A stretch of 35,320 nt of DNA. It comes from Thermoanaerobaculia bacterium. Lineage in GTDB: Bacteria; Acidobacteriota; Thermoanaerobaculia; Gp7-AA8. Both the position numbers and the translations under genes were made by a program. This document shows positions 31,934-35,320 of the stretch, piece by piece. Location of the stretch: NCBI GenBank assembly GCA_016650215.1, contig JAENWF010000051.1:1-35320 (forward strand). Direction: 5' to 3'. Under the pieces are notes generated by a model. The model saw only the letters and a program-made list of their open reading frames with translations. It did not search any database and was not told the origin of the DNA. Positions within the stretch are counted from its first letter, which is position 1. Each line of letters starts with the position of its first letter.

Positions 31934-32848
31934 TCATTCTGCGTCGTCGAAGTGGGTGAGCGCGCGGAAGTCCTGGTAGCGCTCCTGAATCTCGCGCAAC
32001 GAGATCTCGCGGAGGCGATCGAGCGAGAACTTTTCTACCGTGAATGACGCAAGCACGCTGCCGAAGACGATCGCTCGACGGAGCTCGCGATCGGTGATCT
32101 CGCGGCGCGAGGCGAGATAGCCGAGCAATCCGCCGGCGAAGGTGTCTCCGGCGCCGGTCGGGTCGAATACGTTCTCGAGCGGATAGGCTGGCGCTGCGAA
32201 GATCGAGTCCTTCGTGATCATGATGACGCCGTACTCGCCGCGTTTGATCACGAGTGTCTTCGCGCCGAGGGAGAGAATCGCGCGCGCGGCCTGCACGAGA
32301 TTCGAATCGCCCATGAACTGGCGCACTTCGGCCTCATTGATGATGATGAGATCGACCTCGCTGAAGATCTTCGCGAGCGCATCCTTCTTCGACGTGATCC
32401 AGTAGTTCATCGTGTCGAGCGCGACGAGCCGCGGACGCTTCGTCTGCTTCAGCACATCCATCTGCAGGTCCGGATCGATGTTCGCGAGGAACAGCACGTC
32501 GGCCGAACGCTGGCGCTCGTTGAGCTTCGGCTTGAATCCGGCAAAGACGTTGAGCTGCGTGTCGCGAGTCTTCGCCACATTCAGGTCATAGCCGTACTCA
32601 CCGCTCCAGAAAAACGTCCGTTCGCCCGGGACCTTCTGCAACCCGTCGAGATTGATGTTCCGCCCTTTGAAGACCGACGCGTCCTGCTCGGTAAAGTCGT
32701 CACCGACGACCGCAACGAGATCGACCGGCGAAAAGAACGAGGCCGCGACCGAAAAGTACGTCGCCGATCCGCCGATGCAGCGGTCGATTTTGCCGAACGG
32801 CGTCTGTAGCGCGTCGAATGCGACGCTGCCGACTACGAGGATGCTCAT
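31934..32848 (-). CDS. PfkB-family carbohydrate/nucleoside kinase
   Basis: 304 residues. Ribokinase fold: GGSATYFSVAASFF near the N-terminus (substrate side), DPTGAGDTFAGGLLGYL with catalytic Asp235 and the GAGD anion hole. Substrate not readable; adenosine, ribose and fructose-type sugars are all possible. It is 14 nt downstream of the MTA phosphorylase gene, which hints at a ribose or nucleoside substrate in purine/MTA salvage (inference). ATG at 32848 with GGAGAG at a normal distance; the longer frame to 33196 overlaps the MTA phosphorylase gene. Last gene of the lpxA operon. Confidence 0.88.
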   Translation of the reverse strand: MSILVVGSVAFDALQTPFGKIDRCIGGSATYFSVAASFFSPVDLVAVVGDDFTEQDASVFKGRNINLDGLQKVPGERTFFWSGEYGYDLNVAKTRDTQLNVFAGFKPKLNERQRSADVLFLANIDPDLQMDVLKQTKRPRLVALDTMNYWITSKKDALAKIFSEVDLIIINEAEVRQFMGDSNLVQAARAILSLGAKTLVIKRGEYGVIMITKDSIFAAPAYPLENVFDPTGAGDTFAGGLLGYLASRREITDRELRRAIVFGSVLASFTVEKFSLDRLREISLREIQERYQDFRALTHFDDAE

Positions 32849-32862
32849 TGTCTCTCCGACCC

Positions 32863-33729
32863 CTATCTCAAATACTTGCCAACGATCGGCGCCAGATCGC
32901 CTTTGATGCGCGGCGGAATCTGCGCAGGGTCGGTAATGATGGCGTATTGCAGCGCAGTTGCGCAGATGCAATCGCGCTTGCGGGTTGCGGCCGGCACGAT
33001 ACTGCTTCGAAGAATCTTCTGCGCCATGCCGGCATTCGCGCGCAGAAACCCGAGAATCTGCTCGACACTGACGTCGCCTGACTCGTGCCAGCAATCGTAA
33101 TCGGTGACGAGCGCCATCGTCGCGTAGCAGATCTCTGCCTCGCGCGCGAGCTTCGCCTCCTGCAGATTCGTCATCCCGATGACGTCGACGTTCCACGAGC
33201 GGAAAAGATTCGACTCGGCGCGCGTCGAGAACTGCGGTCCCTCAATGCAGACGTAGACGCCGCCCTCGTGCACGCGCGCCCCATGCTCACGTGCTGCACC
33301 GCTCATCAGGAACGACGCGCCGGCGCAGATCGGATCGGCGAACGCGACGTGTGCCACGATGCCGTTGCCGAAGAACGTATCGGCGCGATGGCGCGTGCGG
33401 TCGATGAACTGATGCGGAAAGACGATGTCGGTCGGGTGATAGTCCTCTTTCATCGATCCGACCGCGCTCGCGGAGAGAATCGTGTGCGCGCCGAGCACCT
33501 TGAAACCGAAGATGTTTGCGCGGTAATTCAACTCGGTCGGTGTCAGGCGATGTCCGCGGCCGTGCCGCGAGAGAAATGCGACGCGTACTCCGTCGATCTC
33601 GCCGATGACGTAAGGATCCGACGGCTCGCCGAACGGCGTCTGAATGGTCCGCTCGAAGAGGATCTTCATCCCCTCCATCCGATACAGCCCCGAGCCGCCG
33701 ATGATGCCAATCTGAGCTTCGACGCTCAT
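32863..33729 (-). CDS. mtnP: S-methyl-5'-thioadenosine phosphorylase
   Basis: 288 residues, cytosolic. Splits MTA with phosphate into adenine and 5-methylthioribose-1-phosphate. Motifs: IGIIGGSGLY (7-16), SRHGRGHRLTPTELNYRANI (phosphate and sugar site), EGPQFSTRAES, GMTNLQEAKLAREAEICYATMALVTDYDCW; the TDYDCW Asp pair gives adenine rather than guanine selectivity and matches human MTAP. The ATG overlaps the Gfo/Idh stop (ATGA). Confidence 0.94.
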   Translation of the reverse strand: MSVEAQIGIIGGSGLYRMEGMKILFERTIQTPFGEPSDPYVIGEIDGVRVAFLSRHGRGHRLTPTELNYRANIFGFKVLGAHTILSASAVGSMKEDYHPTDIVFPHQFIDRTRHRADTFFGNGIVAHVAFADPICAGASFLMSGAAREHGARVHEGGVYVCIEGPQFSTRAESNLFRSWNVDVIGMTNLQEAKLAREAEICYATMALVTDYDCWHESGDVSVEQILGFLRANAGMAQKILRSSIVPAATRKRDCICATALQYAIITDPAQIPPRIKGDLAPIVGKYLR

Positions 33730-34658
33730 CGCTTCCACCGGCTCATCGACGCGTCGATCGCTTTTGCGACACGCGTCGCGAGCTCGACCGCCTCGAGACC
33801 GTCCTCTCCCGCGACGATGGGACGCGAACGATCGCGGACGCATGCGAGAAACGCCTCGAGCTCGGCGCGCAGAGGCTCCTTCTTCGTCACCTCGACCGCG
33901 AGCGGCTGGATCGTCTTGTCAACGAGCCGGTAGCCCTTCACTTCCTGATCCTTCGTATCGACCGAGATGTAGAAGTCGCTGCCGAAGAACCGCTGCTTTC
34001 TCACGCGGTCCTGCGAAACGCGGCTCGCCGTGAGATTCGCGACAGCGCCGTTCTCCATCTCCAGCCGTACGTTCGTGATGTCGACCTTCTGGGTCAACAC
34101 AGGCACGCCGACCGCACGGATCTCGACGACTTTCTGCCGCAGGAGCGACAACACGAGATTCAGATCGTGAATCATCAGATCGAGCAGAACATCGATATCG
34201 AGCGACCTTCCGACGAAGACGCCGAGGCGCTCGGCCTCGAAGTAGCGGCAGTTGCGGACCTGATCTGCGATCGCGACGATCGCCGGGTTGTAGCGTTCGA
34301 CATGGCCGACCTGGATGAGCCGATTCTTCTTTGCGGCGATCTCGATGAGGCGGCGCGCATCATCGGCCGTCGGGGTGATCGGTTTCTCGATCATCACATC
34401 GCGACCTGCTTCGAGCAGGTCGCGCGCTACTGCGAAATGTGCGTCAGTCGTTGTCGAAACGATGGCGCATTCGATCTCGGGCGCAATTGCCGCAACCGAC
34501 GGAAATCGCTTCAATCCGAACGCACTGCTCACCTCGGCCGCAGCGGCATCGCTCGATTCGACGAAGCCAACGACTTCCGCCTCCGGCATCTCGGTGAGAA
34601 TCCGGGTATGGAGACGGCCGAGGTAGCCGGTCCCGACGATCGCGACGCGCGTTTTCAG
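33726..34658 (-). CDS. Gfo/Idh/MocA-family NAD(P)-dependent oxidoreductase (CTG start), possibly GnnA-like
   Basis: 310 residues if it starts at CTG 34658. The Rossmann motif VAIVGTGYLGRLH lies upstream of the first ATG (34589), so a start there would remove the nucleotide site. Upstream of that motif the frame has no ATG, GTG or TTG; the CTG overlaps the lpxA stop (CTGA), with GGGGGA 7 nt before it, the same layout as the ATGA overlaps in this operon. EKPITPTADDA (the family's EKP), GHVERYNP and MIHDLNLVL (His of the active site) follow. Next to lpxA, a related enzyme GnnA oxidises UDP-GlcNAc at C3 for diamino lipid A; that is a candidate role, but the partner GnnB is not in the window. Confidence 0.85.
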   Translation of the reverse strand: MKTRVAIVGTGYLGRLHTRILTEMPEAEVVGFVESSDAAAAEVSSAFGLKRFPSVAAIAPEIECAIVSTTTDAHFAVARDLLEAGRDVMIEKPITPTADDARRLIEIAAKKNRLIQVGHVERYNPAIVAIADQVRNCRYFEAERLGVFVGRSLDIDVLLDLMIHDLNLVLSLLRQKVVEIRAVGVPVLTQKVDITNVRLEMENGAVANLTASRVSQDRVRKQRFFGSDFYISVDTKDQEVKGYRLVDKTIQPLAVEVTKKEPLRAELEAFLACVRDRSRPIVAGEDGLEAVELATRVAKAIDASMSRWKR

Positions 34659-35320
34659 CGGATGATCCCCCGCTTCGACTGGCGGACGAACTCCGCGAAG
34701 TATCGCGCTTCGGCCGAGAATCCGAGCTCGTTCTCGATCCGCAACAGCGCGTCTTCGAGCCGCAGCTTCGAACGGATGAGGATGCGATAGGCGCGCTGCA
34801 GCGCCTCGATCGCCTCCTTCTGAAGCCCCTTTCGCTCGAGACCGATCGTATTGATGCCGTACGTTTTCGCTCTCGGTCTGCCGACCGTCTTGACGAACGG
34901 CAGAACGTCCTGCGTCGCGATCGTTCCGCCGCCGAGGAAAGCATGCTCGCCGACTCGGCAGAACTGGTGCACCGCGCTGAAGGCTCCGATCGTGGCGAAG
35001 TCGGCGACCTCGACGTGGCCCGCGAGCGTCGCGTTGTTCGCGAAGACCGTGTTCGAGCCGACGTGGCAGTCGTGCGCAACGTGCGCGTACGCCATGAAGA
35101 AGTTCGACGAAGCGATGGTCGTGATGCCGCCGCCGCCCGTCGTTCCGCGACTGACCGTGACGAACTCGCGGAACGTGTTGTCGCTGCCGATCACGAGCTC
35201 GGTCCGCTCGCCACGAAATTTCAGATCCTGCGGCGGCGTGCCGATCGACGCGCTGCCGACGAACGTGTTGCGTTCGCCGATTGTCGTCGGACCGTCGATC
35301 CGCATGTGCGGACCGATGAC
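34655..35320 (-). CDS. lpxA: UDP-N-acetylglucosamine acyltransferase, 3' part (5' end outside the window)
   Basis: 221 residues visible; the frame stays open to the end of the window (reading VIGPHMRIDGP), so the ATG at 35305 is not the start and some 40-50 residues are missing. Left-handed beta-helix hexapeptide repeats; IGTPPQDLKFRGE, AYAHVAHDCHVG with the catalytic His, HVEVADFATIGAFSAVHQFCRVGEHAFLGGG and the GRPRAKTYGINTIGLERKG block are LpxA. First committed step of lipid A synthesis, cytosolic trimer. The stop codon TGA overlaps the CTG start of the next gene. Confidence 0.95.
   Translation of the reverse strand, partial: VIGPHMRIDGPTTIGERNTFVGSASIGTPPQDLKFRGERTELVIGSDNTFREFVTVSRGTTGGGGITTIASSNFFMAYAHVAHDCHVGSNTVFANNATLAGHVEVADFATIGAFSAVHQFCRVGEHAFLGGGTIATQDVLPFVKTVGRPRAKTYGINTIGLERKGLQKEAIEALQRAYRILIRSKLRLEDALLRIENELGFSAEARYFAEFVRQSKRGIIR

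Overview
The window reads as chromosomal DNA of a high-GC (roughly 63-65 %, my estimate), Gram-negative, respiring bacterium. A lipid A gene (lpxA), lipoproteins, a type IV pseudopilin and a bc-type complex with a multiheme cytochrome show a diderm envelope. Acidobacteriota is my best guess from overall gene style; Myxococcota or another deep-branching group is not excluded. I see no rRNA, tRNA, CRISPR array, transposase or integrase.

Layout. 1-533: 3' end of coaE. 580-1369: two small Thr-rich lipoproteins, recent duplicates of each other, each with a terminator. 1489-2274: alpha/beta hydrolase. 2418-4538 (minus): ECF sigma factor, zinc anti-sigma factor, ITPA-type nucleotidase and a small unknown protein, headed by a strong promoter and a ~300-nt structured leader. 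4869-6760 (minus): PTPS/QueD-family enzyme, DUF1802 protein and a DjlA-like J protein. 6794-8409: zinc-ribbon low-complexity protein and a catalytically dead rhomboid. 8635-15214 (minus): a SAM-dependent DNA methylase overlapping an SNF2-type helicase, then an NtrC-class regulator and a DUF192 lipoprotein. 15241-16857: membrane-anchored alkaline-phosphatase-fold protein lacking the metal ligands. 16863-17899 (minus): ComEA-like protein and a GspH/FimT pseudopilin. 18404-20389: a three-domain methyltransferase flanked by two copies of the 3' end of a neighbouring gene. 20386-21543 (minus): secreted BNR-repeat protein. 21684-25249: cytochrome c, Rieske protein and a cytochrome b fused to an 11-heme cytochrome c. 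25263-27446 (minus): large secreted repeat protein. 27542-29461: ClpX-like ATPase without the zinc domain, then NAD kinase. 29515-31852: lytic transglycosylase and a lipoprotein amidohydrolase, divergent. 31934-35320 (minus): lpxA, Gfo/Idh oxidoreductase, MTA phosphorylase and PfkB kinase in one tightly packed operon.

Most interesting points: (1) the two-gene methylase/helicase module with no visible nuclease, a candidate defence or epigenetic system; (2) the methyltransferase gene that looks inserted exactly at the end of another gene with duplication of that end; (3) the cytochrome b / 11-heme fusion next to a Rieske protein; (4) a TANNNT motif at 5-7 nt from several start codons without Shine-Dalgarno sites, suggesting leaderless transcripts; (5) a CTG start overlapping the lpxA stop; (6) three proteins that keep a fold but lose catalytic residues (rhomboid, alkaline phosphatase, PTPS triad).
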